Positions 33,692 through 40,509 of a DNA stretch of 45,147 nucleotides are shown piece after piece (position 1 is the stretch's first letter; every line of letters begins with the position of its first letter). Position numbers and translations under genes: made by a program. Source of the DNA: CBDUQI01 sp965369325 (lineage in GTDB: Bacteria; Pseudomonadota; Gammaproteobacteria; Steroidobacterales; JBCBZW01); NCBI GenBank assembly GCA_965369325.1, contig CBDUQI010000018.1, forward strand, positions 1 through 45,147, written 5' to 3'. The notes under the pieces are model-generated. The model ran no database searches. It had not been told where the DNA came from and saw only the letters and a program-made list of their open reading frames with translations.

Positions 33692-35033
33692 GTTGTATGC
33701 GCAGAATCAATGTATTGGAGCCTTCAGTGGCCTCGCGGAATGCATCATTGCCCTCGATAGGTTTTTTGTTGACATGCGTAATCAGATCGCCGGCCTCCAG
33801 GCCGCGTTGGGCGGCCGGGCTGTTCTGCTCGATATTAATCACTAGCACACCCCCCTCCGCGTCAGCAATTTCCGCACCTTGCAGACCGGGGTGCAGGTCG
33901 GCGACGCGCACCGGCTCGGTCGGCGTTGCCCGTGAGCCCAGCGTAGCGGTATAGGTTTTTTTGTCGCCGTCGCGAACGATGCCGATTTTAACTCTATCGT
34001 CGATGCGCATCAGGCCTATCTTGTTGCGTAAATCGGACGCGCTCTTCACTTTCTCGCTGTTCACCGATACCACAACATCGCCTGTTTCGATGCCCGCTTT
34101 CTGGGCGGCTGAGCCTTCGACCACCTGCACGACCAATGCGCCTTCGTCCACCTCGATGCCGTAGGCTTCGGCGACCCGCGGCGTTACGTCATAGATATTG
34201 ACGCCCAGCAGACCACGCCGCACTTCGCCGAACTCAAGGATCTGCTCCATGATCGACTGTGCCATGTTCACGGGGATGGCAAAGCCAATCCCAATGTTGC
34301 CGCCGGTGCCTGAGATAATCGCACTGTTGATGCCCACCAGTTCGCCGCGTAGGTTCAGCAGCGCGCCGCCGGAATTGCCGGGGTTAATCGAGGCATCGGT
34401 CTGAATAAAGTCCTCGTAGCTCTCCGCGTTCAGTCCAGTGCGGCCCAGGCCGCTGACGATGCCGGAGGTTACCGTGTGCTTGAAGCCGAAGGGGTTGCCG
34501 ATCGCCACGACAAAGTCGCCAACCTCAATCGCGTCAGAGTCGGCCGGGGTCACTTCGCTCAGCCCGTTGCCTTTGACTCGCAGCACCGCGATGTCGGAGC
34601 CGGGGTCGGAGCCGACCAGCTCGGCGCTTAGCTGGGTTTCGTCCAGCAGCGTGATGTTGATTTCATCCGCACCTTCAATCACGTGGTGATTGGTCAGGAT
34701 AAGCCCTTCACGCGCATTCACGATGACGCCCGAGCCCAGGCTCTGGGTGGGACGAGTACGGGTGCGCGGTTGCGGGGCGCCGTCTTCGGGCGTGCCGAAG
34801 AAGCGGCGGAAAAACGGGTCGTCGAACGGGCCGCTGTTGGGCAGCTCTTGGGTGCCCACGGTAGCGATATTCACAATCGCTGGGGCTGCCTGCTTCACCA
34901 TCGGTGCCAATGAGGGCAGAGGTTGGCCGTCAACCGCGATGGGCAGCGCAGCACCGGCGCTACCTGCAGCGAAGGCGAGAAGCAGACCACCCAGGAGGCT
35001 GGTTGCGGTGGGGGACACGGCGGTTTGCGTCAT
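33657..35033 (-). CDS. degQ: Periplasmic serine protease/chaperone DegQ (HtrA family)
   Basis: ATP-independent protein quality-control protease, 458 residues. A signal peptide (cleavage near AGAA) precedes the trypsin-like domain. The triad is H117 (TNHHVI), D147 (SDIAVL) and S221 (PGNSGGALLN). Two PDZ domains follow at about 275-365 and 375-450. The Q-linker loop FFRRFFGTPEDGA is of DegQ type. It could equally be called DegP; the loop length favours DegQ. It lies between slt and hsp20 on the same strand; the slt start overlaps its end by 35 bases. Confidence 0.93.
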   Translation of the reverse strand: MTQTAVSPTATSLLGGLLLAFAAGSAGAALPIAVDGQPLPSLAPMVKQAAPAIVNIATVGTQELPNSGPFDDPFFRRFFGTPEDGAPQPRTRTRPTQSLGSGVIVNAREGLILTNHHVIEGADEINITLLDETQLSAELVGSDPGSDIAVLRVKGNGLSEVTPADSDAIEVGDFVVAIGNPFGFKHTVTSGIVSGLGRTGLNAESYEDFIQTDASINPGNSGGALLNLRGELVGINSAIISGTGGNIGIGFAIPVNMAQSIMEQILEFGEVRRGLLGVNIYDVTPRVAEAYGIEVDEGALVVQVVEGSAAQKAGIETGDVVVSVNSEKVKSASDLRNKIGLMRIDDRVKIGIVRDGDKKTYTATLGSRATPTEPVRVADLHPGLQGAEIADAEGGVLVINIEQNSPAAQRGLEAGDLITHVNKKPIEGNDAFREATEGSNTLILRIQRGSTRLLLPIF

Positions 35034-35216
35034 GTTGTGCGATCTCCAGGGCGTTTGCGCGCCCGGTTGAGCAAGTGATGCTCGTCAAGTGACGGGTATG
35101 CGGGGTTGAGCGTTTTGAATCATTACATAACTCTCGGCAGGGATAGTCTATCGATGGGTGCCAGCTCCGCTCCAACCCGTGCCTCATTTATTGTAGTTGG
35201 TGTAGTGTAACGGACC

Positions 35217-35249
35217 GCAGGGATTGGCGGAGGTTCCGCCGATCCCTGC
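35217..35249 (-). terminator. Hairpin downstream of hsp20
   Basis: GCAGGGATTGGCGGA/TCCGCCGATCCCTGC forms a 15-bp stem (one G.T pair) with a three-base GGT loop. It lies between the hsp20 stop (35329) and the degQ start. No U-tract is present on the minus strand, so simple intrinsic termination is not guaranteed; it may be a 3' mRNA stabiliser or an attenuator before degQ. Confidence 0.55.
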
Positions 35250-35328
35250 TTAGTTATCAGCAGTTTACAAACCTGCCGATGGCGACCGGGTGGCGCTGGC
35301 GCACGCCCGGCCGCGACGGTGACCTGGC

Positions 35329-35748
35329 TCAGGCTGCTTTAACGGATATCCGCTGCGGCTGCGCCTTGGGCTGCTTGGGCACGTTGACGATAAGCACGCC
35401 GTTGCTGGAGCTGGCGCTGATCGCACCGGCATCAGCCGTGTCGGGGAGGGTAAAGCGCCGGGTAAATTCGCCGCTCACACGCTCAACACGGTGGAAGCCC
35501 TCACGCTTCTCATCGCTCTGGGTTTCGCGCTTGCCAGTGACAGTCAGTACGCCGTCATCTGCGGTGACTTCAATGTCGCTCGGGTCAACGCCGGGGACGT
35601 CCAGGCTCAGCAGAAACTCAGCATCGGTTTCGCGCACGTCGACGGCCGGTCGCCAGGCGCCTGCGGTGCTACGCTCATCGAAGGTGCGCTCCAGCTCGTT
35701 GTGCAGGGCAGTGGCCAGATTCCAGGGCTGATATCTAACAATACTCAT
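35329..35748 (-). CDS. Small heat-shock protein, Hsp20/alpha-crystallin family
   Basis: ATP-independent holdase chaperone of 139 residues. The N-terminal arm MSIVRYQPWNLATALHNELERTF is followed by the alpha-crystallin domain (about 33-130): WRPAVDVRETDAEFLLSLDVPGVDPSDIEV, GVLTVTGKRE and GEFTRRFTLPDTAD. The family's C-terminal G-V-L-I-V-N-V-PK motif is GVLIVNVPKQ. GGAG precedes the ATG. A CTTGAA stretch at about 35814 could be a heat-shock -35, but the -10 spacing is off, so this is not called. A strong hairpin lies downstream. Confidence 0.93.
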   Translation of the reverse strand: MSIVRYQPWNLATALHNELERTFDERSTAGAWRPAVDVRETDAEFLLSLDVPGVDPSDIEVTADDGVLTVTGKRETQSDEKREGFHRVERVSGEFTRRFTLPDTADAGAISASSSNGVLIVNVPKQPKAQPQRISVKAA

Positions 35749-36152
35749 GTGAATTCTCCGTAGGGGGTGATTGTTTGTCCGATGGTTCAGAAGTGAGGAT
35801 GGCCCAGAAATTTTTCAAGTCGTGCCGGTAATGTGAAGCTATGTGACTGAAAATAAAGATATTTTAAGTGATTTCTGGGTGATTCGCGTAACCATATGAA
35901 ATATAAGCGGAAAACCAGATTTCAGAATTGTTAAAAGGGCTTGACTTGTGCTAAGCAGAAGCCTACTCTAGCTGTCTCGGCACAACATCTAGTGCCTGAG
36001 GTCAACGGATGACACAAGGGGTTGCGCTAAGGCACAAATAAGCCGCTTGCAGCAGGGTAGCTATCCGGGGCCAATATACGTCAACTGGTTGAAATCACAG
36101 ATTTATGTGAATTACGACCGCATCTGCAGTTCTTGGGGGATGCAGTTCGAGA
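35749..36152. other. Intergenic region hsp20 / nrdJ
   Basis: AT-rich, 404 bases, no gene recognised. It must carry the divergent promoters of hsp20 and nrdJa. A candidate sigma-70 promoter for nrdJ is listed at 35941-35969. I looked for a cobalamin riboswitch (B12 box and flanking stems) and for NrdR boxes, and found no match to either by eye. Confidence 0.5.
35941..35969 (+). promoter_or_regulatory. Candidate sigma-70 promoter of nrdJab
   Basis: TTGACT at 35941-35946 and TACTCT at 35964-35969 with a 17-base spacer give a fair housekeeping promoter about 185 bases before nrdJa. The long leader to the ATG leaves room for regulation. Not tested by any model. Confidence 0.35.
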
Positions 36153-38300
36153 ATGAAAAGTGCACTACGATTGCCTGATTCCGCTGTGAAAGACATAGCA
36201 TTTCAAGAAGCCTCTCTCGATATCTGGGAAAAGAAATACCGCCTGACCGCGAAAGATGGTGGCGTTATCGATAAGGACATCGATGACACCTACCGACGCG
36301 TGGCGCGTGCGCTTGCCGATGTCGAGAAAGAGGAAATCCGCGATTACTGGTATGAGCGGTTTGTGTGGGCATTACAGCGGGGCGCGATCCCGGCCGGACG
36401 CATTACGTCCAATGCGGGTGCCAACGCACACAAGCCAGCCACATCCACCATTAATTGCACCGTCTCCGGCACCATCCACGATTCCATGGATAACATCCTG
36501 GATCGGGTGCATGAGGCTGGGCTGACCCTGAAAGCCGGCTGCGGTATTGGGTACGAGTTCTCCACCCTGCGCCCGCGCGGCGCATACGTGTCCGGTGCCG
36601 GCGCCTATACCTCAGGGCCGCTGTCGTTCATGGATATCTACGACAAGATGTGCTTCACCATCTCCTCCGCCGGCGGACGCCGCGGCGCGCAGATGGGCAC
36701 CTTTGATGTGTCGCATCCGGATGTGATGGAGTTTGTGCGCGCTAAGCGTGAAGACGGTCGCCTGCGCCAGTTTAATCTGTCGTTGCTCATCACGGATGAG
36801 TTCATGCAGGCGGTACGCCTGGACGAAGACTGGAAGCTGGCGTTCCCGATCACCGAGAAAGAGGCGAACCTGGAAGGGCTGGATCTCACCGATCCTGAGC
36901 AGGTGGTGTGGCGTGAGTGGCCGATCGCCGGCGATTACATCAGCAATGATCTGGGTAAGACGGCGTGTAAGGTGTACAAGGTACAGCCGGCACGGCGTTT
37001 GTGGGACGTGATCATGAGTTCCACTTATGATTTCGCCGAGCCGGGTTTTGTACTGGTCGACCGCATTAACGAGATGAACAACAACTGGTGGACGGAGAAC
37101 ATCCGTGCCACCAACCCGTGTGGCGAGCAGCCATTGCCGCCCTACGGCGCCTGCCTGTTGGGTTCGATTAACCTCACTCGCTTTGTGTTGCATCCCTTTA
37201 CCGCGCAGGCGCGCTTCGACTGGGAGCAGTTTGGCAAGGTGGTGCAGGTGTTCACGCGCATGCTGGACAACGTGGTGGAGATCAACGGTCTGCCCGATCC
37301 GCACCAGCGCGAGGAGATTATGCGCAAGCGTCGCCACGGCATGGGTTTTTTGGGCCTGGGCTCGGCGATCACCATGTTGCGCATGAAGTACGGCCAGGAA
37401 GGCTCCATCGAGTTCACCGAGAAAGTGGCCAAAGAGCTGGCGCGCGCCGGTTGGGAAGCCGCACTGGAGCTCTCGCGCGAGAAAGGCCCGGCGCCGATCA
37501 TGAACGAGCAGTTCGTCGTCACCCGCAGCATGCTGGCCAGTCGTCCCGAGATGATTGCCGATGGCTGGAAAGAAGGCGATACCGTGGCGGGCCGTGTGCT
37601 GCATGCCAAGTACAGCCGCTATATGCAGCAAATGGCAGAAGTGGCGCCGGAACTGGTTGAGCAGTTGAGCAAGGAGGGTGCCCGCTTTACCCACCATAGC
37701 TCTATTGCGCCAACCGGCACCATCTCGCTGTCGCTGGCCAACAATGCCAGTAACGGCATCGAGCCCAGCTTTGCGCATCACTACTTCCGCAACGTGATTC
37801 GCGAGGGACGCAAGACCAAAGAGAAGGTGGATGTGTTCTCGTTCGAATTGCTGGCGTATCGCCAGTTAATTAATCCGCAGGCCATCCCGGGCTCCACCGA
37901 GGCGGGCGAGGAACTGCCGGATTACTTTATCTGTGCCGATGACATTGGCCCACGCGAGCATGTGGATATTCAGGCGGCGGCACAAAAGTGGATTGATTCA
38001 TCAATCTCAAAGACTGCCAACGTGCCGACGGACTATCCGTATGAAGACTTCAAAGACATCTACATGTATGCCTACGAGAAAGGGCTGAAGGGGTGTACCA
38101 CCTTCCGCTTTAACCCCGAAGCATTCCAGGGTGTGCTGGTGAAGGAAAAAGATCTGCAAAACACCACGTATCGTTTTGAATTGCAGGACGGTAGCAAAGT
38201 GGATCTTAAGGGCGATCAGGAAGTGGAGTACGACGGTGAGACCCATACCGCCGCCAACCTGTTCGACGCGCTTAAGGAAGGTTACTACGGCAAATTCTGA
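36153..38300 (+). CDS. nrdJa: Class II (B12-dependent) ribonucleotide reductase, NrdJa subunit
   Basis: Adenosylcobalamin-dependent reduction of ribonucleotides to deoxyribonucleotides, with no oxygen requirement. The 715-residue part carries the catalytic barrel: redox cysteine C102 (TSTINCTVSG), thiyl-radical cysteine C323 (NPCGEQPLPP) and partner C334 (YGACLLGSINL). Other family stretches are KAGCGIGYEFSTLRP, GAQMGTFDVSHPD and APTGTISLSLANNASNGIEPSFAHHYFRN. The C-terminal region with the external cysteine pair is not in this protein but in nrdJb, as in Pseudomonas. The ATG at 36153 has a weak ribosome-binding site. A strong hairpin starts at its stop codon. Confidence 0.93.
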   Translation: MKSALRLPDSAVKDIAFQEASLDIWEKKYRLTAKDGGVIDKDIDDTYRRVARALADVEKEEIRDYWYERFVWALQRGAIPAGRITSNAGANAHKPATSTINCTVSGTIHDSMDNILDRVHEAGLTLKAGCGIGYEFSTLRPRGAYVSGAGAYTSGPLSFMDIYDKMCFTISSAGGRRGAQMGTFDVSHPDVMEFVRAKREDGRLRQFNLSLLITDEFMQAVRLDEDWKLAFPITEKEANLEGLDLTDPEQVVWREWPIAGDYISNDLGKTACKVYKVQPARRLWDVIMSSTYDFAEPGFVLVDRINEMNNNWWTENIRATNPCGEQPLPPYGACLLGSINLTRFVLHPFTAQARFDWEQFGKVVQVFTRMLDNVVEINGLPDPHQREEIMRKRRHGMGFLGLGSAITMLRMKYGQEGSIEFTEKVAKELARAGWEAALELSREKGPAPIMNEQFVVTRSMLASRPEMIADGWKEGDTVAGRVLHAKYSRYMQQMAEVAPELVEQLSKEGARFTHHSSIAPTGTISLSLANNASNGIEPSFAHHYFRNVIREGRKTKEKVDVFSFELLAYRQLINPQAIPGSTEAGEELPDYFICADDIGPREHVDIQAAAQKWIDSSISKTANVPTDYPYEDFKDIYMYAYEKGLKGCTTFRFNPEAFQGVLVKEKDLQNTTYRFELQDGSKVDLKGDQEVEYDGETHTAANLFDALKEGYYGKF

Positions 38301-38330
38301 TGCGGGCTCCCTTGTGAGGGAGCCGCATCA
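38298..38330 (+). other. Hairpin at the nrdJa-nrdJb junction
   Basis: TGATGC-G-GGCTCCCT and AGGGAGCCGCATCA form a 14-bp stem with one bulged G and a TGTG loop. It begins in the nrdJa stop codon itself. No T-tract follows (CCCCAACCCC), so it is not a standard terminator. It lies in the 113-base gap before nrdJb and may set the ratio of the two subunits by partial termination or mRNA processing. Confidence 0.7.
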
Positions 38331-38413
38331 CCCCAACCCCGTAACATTGGCGCCAGCCCAAGGAGTGTCTCCGTGCATTGCCTGGCCTGGCTGCCGGTTG
38401 CAGGAGAGCTAAG

Positions 38414-39121
38414 ATGACGATGAAGATTGATCAGAAAATCGTGGGCTACCAGGTAGTCGGCGAGGAGAAAGAAGCCGTATCGACGGAGCCCAATCGCGAC
38501 CCCACCCCCGCGAAGGTTGAGGGCAACGTGATCCACATGCACGAGAATGTGGGGCGGCCAGACGTGCTGATTGGCTCCACCTACAAGGTGAAGACGCCGG
38601 TCTCTGACCATGCGATGTACGTGACGATTAACGACATCGTGCTGAACCAGGGCACGCCGCACGAGCAGCGTCGCCCGTTCGAAATTTTTGTGAACTCCAA
38701 GAATCTGGATCACTACCAGTGGATCGTCGCGCTGACGCGCATCCTCTCAGCCGTATTCCGCAAGGGCGGCGACGTGACCTTCCTGGTGGACGAGCTCAAA
38801 GCCGTGTTCGATCCGCGTGGTGGCTACTGGAAGCCGGGTGGCGTGTTCATGCCCTCGATCATCGCCGAGCTGGGCCACGTGGTGGAACGCCATCTCACTC
38901 AGATCGGTCTGTTGAAGTCGGTTGAGTTGGACGAGCACCAGAAAAAGCTGATCGAAGAAAAGCGCGCCGAGTACGAAGCGCAGAACGCTCAACAGGACGC
39001 GTTTGCCAAGAGCGAGTTCCCGGCGGGGGCGCAGTTATGTGCCAAGTGCAATACGGTAGCGCTGGTCAACATGGACAACTGCATGACCTGCCTGAACTGC
39101 GGCGACAGCAAGTGCGGGTAA
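38414..39121 (+). CDS. nrdJb: Class II ribonucleotide reductase, NrdJb subunit
   Basis: The C-terminal part of the split class II reductase, 235 residues. It supplies the end of the reductase and the cysteines that re-reduce the active site and pass electrons from thioredoxin. After KGGDVTFLVDELKAVFDPRGG the tail contains C209 and C212 (CAKC), C223, C226 and C229 (CMTCLNC) and C234, a possible zinc-binding or redox cluster. The ATG at 38414 with AGGAG at correct spacing is chosen; the frame is open to 38378. Together with nrdJa it forms one enzyme, as in Pseudomonas aeruginosa NrdJa/NrdJb. Confidence 0.92.
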   Translation: MTMKIDQKIVGYQVVGEEKEAVSTEPNRDPTPAKVEGNVIHMHENVGRPDVLIGSTYKVKTPVSDHAMYVTINDIVLNQGTPHEQRRPFEIFVNSKNLDHYQWIVALTRILSAVFRKGGDVTFLVDELKAVFDPRGGYWKPGGVFMPSIIAELGHVVERHLTQIGLLKSVELDEHQKKLIEEKRAEYEAQNAQQDAFAKSEFPAGAQLCAKCNTVALVNMDNCMTCLNCGDSKCG

Positions 39122-39302
39122 GGGTGCGGCCGGGTCGAGGCGAACGGTCCGCGGAGGTTTTCCACTTAGTGAAGAGAGATGTCGCTGCGGCCACCGTGTG
39201 ATGCGCCAAAAGCATTTCACAGGCAGTTCGATCAAAACGGCCAATGCTCACGTTCTGTGCGTTACTTACAATTGGCCCGATGCGGGCCTGGTTTTTCTAG
39301 CG

Positions 39303-39380
39303 GTAAGGGCGATTCACTGCTACATTCGTCCGGCTAGCCCGCATCTAAACGGCGAGGTGGAGAGGATCACACGTGAGGGC
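39303..39380 (+). pseudogene. IS481-type transposase fragment
   Basis: A short translated stretch HCYIRPASPHLNGEVER matches the end of the DDE integrase core of IS481/IS3-group transposases, where RPxxPHLNGKVER with the catalytic glutamate is typical. Only about 26 residues remain, and no inverted repeats or upstream catalytic aspartates were found nearby. It is a relic of an insertion in the gap between nrdJb and the antitoxin gene. The rest of 39122-39419 holds nothing recognisable. Confidence 0.7.
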
Positions 39381-39419
39381 GTTGTCCCATTCAGCGTAGC
39401 CGCGTTCCGGACATAGGGT

Positions 39420-39731
39420 TTACACACCTAACCGTGCCTCGACTTTACGTTTTGTCGGCTGCTTAAACGAGTATCGAAATTCACCGCCCGTTTTGGCTAG
39501 CAACCCAACGAGGTAGCCCGAAGAAATCTCGTCGATTCTACCGTTCATGATGTTGCTGATCTTCGGTTGCCTGATACCAAAGAATTTTGCTGCCCTTACC
39601 TGAGTAAGCTCGTTTCTTTCGATGAACTTGCGAATTTCGGCCATAAGGTAGGTCCGCAAAGCGAGATCGGCCGACTCCGCCGGGTCAAATCCGAGGTCCT
39701 CAAATACGTTTCCTTTTGTAATTTTTGCCAT
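39420..39731 (-). CDS. XRE-family antitoxin-like HTH protein (HigA type)
   Basis: A 103-residue DNA-binding protein. It has the N-terminal NVFEDLGFDPAESADLALRTYLMAEI and the helix-turn-helix LTQVRAAKFFGIRQPKISNIMNGRI of the HTH_37-type antitoxins that accompany Gp49/RelE-like toxins. It follows the toxin gene by 8 bases on the minus strand, the HigB-HigA order. The frame is intact. As its toxin partner is broken, it may now act only as a repressor of its own locus, or neutralise related toxins elsewhere. Confidence 0.88.
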   Translation of the reverse strand: MAKITKGNVFEDLGFDPAESADLALRTYLMAEIRKFIERNELTQVRAAKFFGIRQPKISNIMNGRIDEISSGYLVGLLAKTGGEFRYSFKQPTKRKVEARLGV

Positions 39732-39739
39732 AGTTTCAC

Positions 39740-40077
39740 CTAACTGTTACGTAGCAGATCTCGATATCGCAACTTTCCCAGTTCAATATCTGCCTTGCGG
39801 GTCTTTTGCGACTTCTTTTGGAATGCATGCAATACATGAATGCCGTCGCGCCGCCGACAATGTAGAAAACTCTGAATGCGCCGCTATCATCCTTAACTCG
39901 GATTTCCCATACACCGCGGCCGACACTGGCGAACGGTCTGCCATGTAATGGTCGTTCCCCTAGCTGAAGCAAATAGAGTTCAGTGCCAACATCAACACGA
40001 ACCGATCGCGGAAATTTCCTGACGACGTCCAGCGAGTCGCCATGCCAGAGAATGTCTTTCAGCGGCTTGTCCGTTAT
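39740..40077 (-). pseudogene. HigB-like (Gp49/RelE-family) toxin, frameshifted, start lost
   Basis: Reading from 40077, TDKPLKDILWHGDSLDVVRKF, then LYLLQLGERPLHGRPFASVG and WEIRVKDDSGAFRVFYIV show the phage Gp49-like HigB family. Two lesions are visible. The codon where the family's methionine is expected (before TDKPLK) is ATA, and no ATG, GTG or TTG precedes the next usable in-frame TTG at 39972. After FMYCMH the sequence needs one extra T to read HFQKKSQKTRKADIELGKLRYRDLL; as it stands the frame runs off to a stop at 39736. With the missing base restored the protein is 112 residues, the family's normal length, ending 8 bases before the antitoxin ATG. The RelE-type C-terminus is therefore lost. 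Confidence 0.8.
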
Positions 40078-40509
40078 TGAAGGAATATATCGGATTCAGT
40101 ATATTTATCAATCTGCAAGATCGAGCTTTCCTATCGCACATTGTGTCCCATAAGGGCTCGCATATGTGCTGCGAATCAAGGGCGTTTGTAAAGAAACGGA
40201 GGAATCTATGAGACAAACGGGCCACATAGCTTACTGAACTACAAACATTAATGGTGAAAAGCGATATTGGCTTCGAACCAGGTGCGCTCCTTGGCCGTCG
40301 GTCGCCCTGGAAATGGAGCTGTCTAGAAACATACTCTTTACGAAAGGCGTCATCTTTAAAGAGCATCTATGCTCTGCCTTCGTAGTCGGTAAGTTTCGGC
40401 TGCCGTTGGCATGAGCGACCGGCCCCATCTGACGCGAAACGAGAAAGGCGCCCGTGTTGACGTTGTGAAAATGTCAGCTTATGCGTCTATACGCTGTGAA
40501 TATGTCAAC
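40078..40509. other. Intergenic DNA, no recognised gene
   Basis: About 430 bases between the toxin relic and the patatin gene end. Frames here give no family resemblance and the sequence is less GC-rich than the core genes. I see no clear hairpin or promoter in it. It is probably the rest of a decayed mobile patch that includes the transposase fragment and the toxin relic. Confidence 0.5.

Noticed and set aside
35801..35825. Heat-shock (sigma-32) promoter upstream of hsp20 (CTTGAA ... GGCCATCC on the minus strand)
   Set aside because: The CTTGAA is good but the spacer to the CCAT element is about 9 bases rather than 13 or more, and the -10 lacks CCCC.
35970..36152. Cobalamin riboswitch before the B12-dependent reductase
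   Set aside because: The leader is long enough, but no B12 box or matching paired elements could be found by eye.
36612..37781. 389-codon minus-strand frame inside nrdJa
   Set aside because: Antisense shadow of a highly conserved gene; the sequence is histidine- and glutamine-rich without motifs.
39736..39972. 78-residue protein from the TTG at 39972
   Set aside because: It is only the misframed C-terminal part of the HigB-like toxin; the intact reading starts upstream and needs the missing base.
39992..40366. 124-residue minus-strand frame right of the toxin relic
   Set aside because: No recognisable motif, no ribosome-binding site, and it overlaps the toxin relic in another frame.
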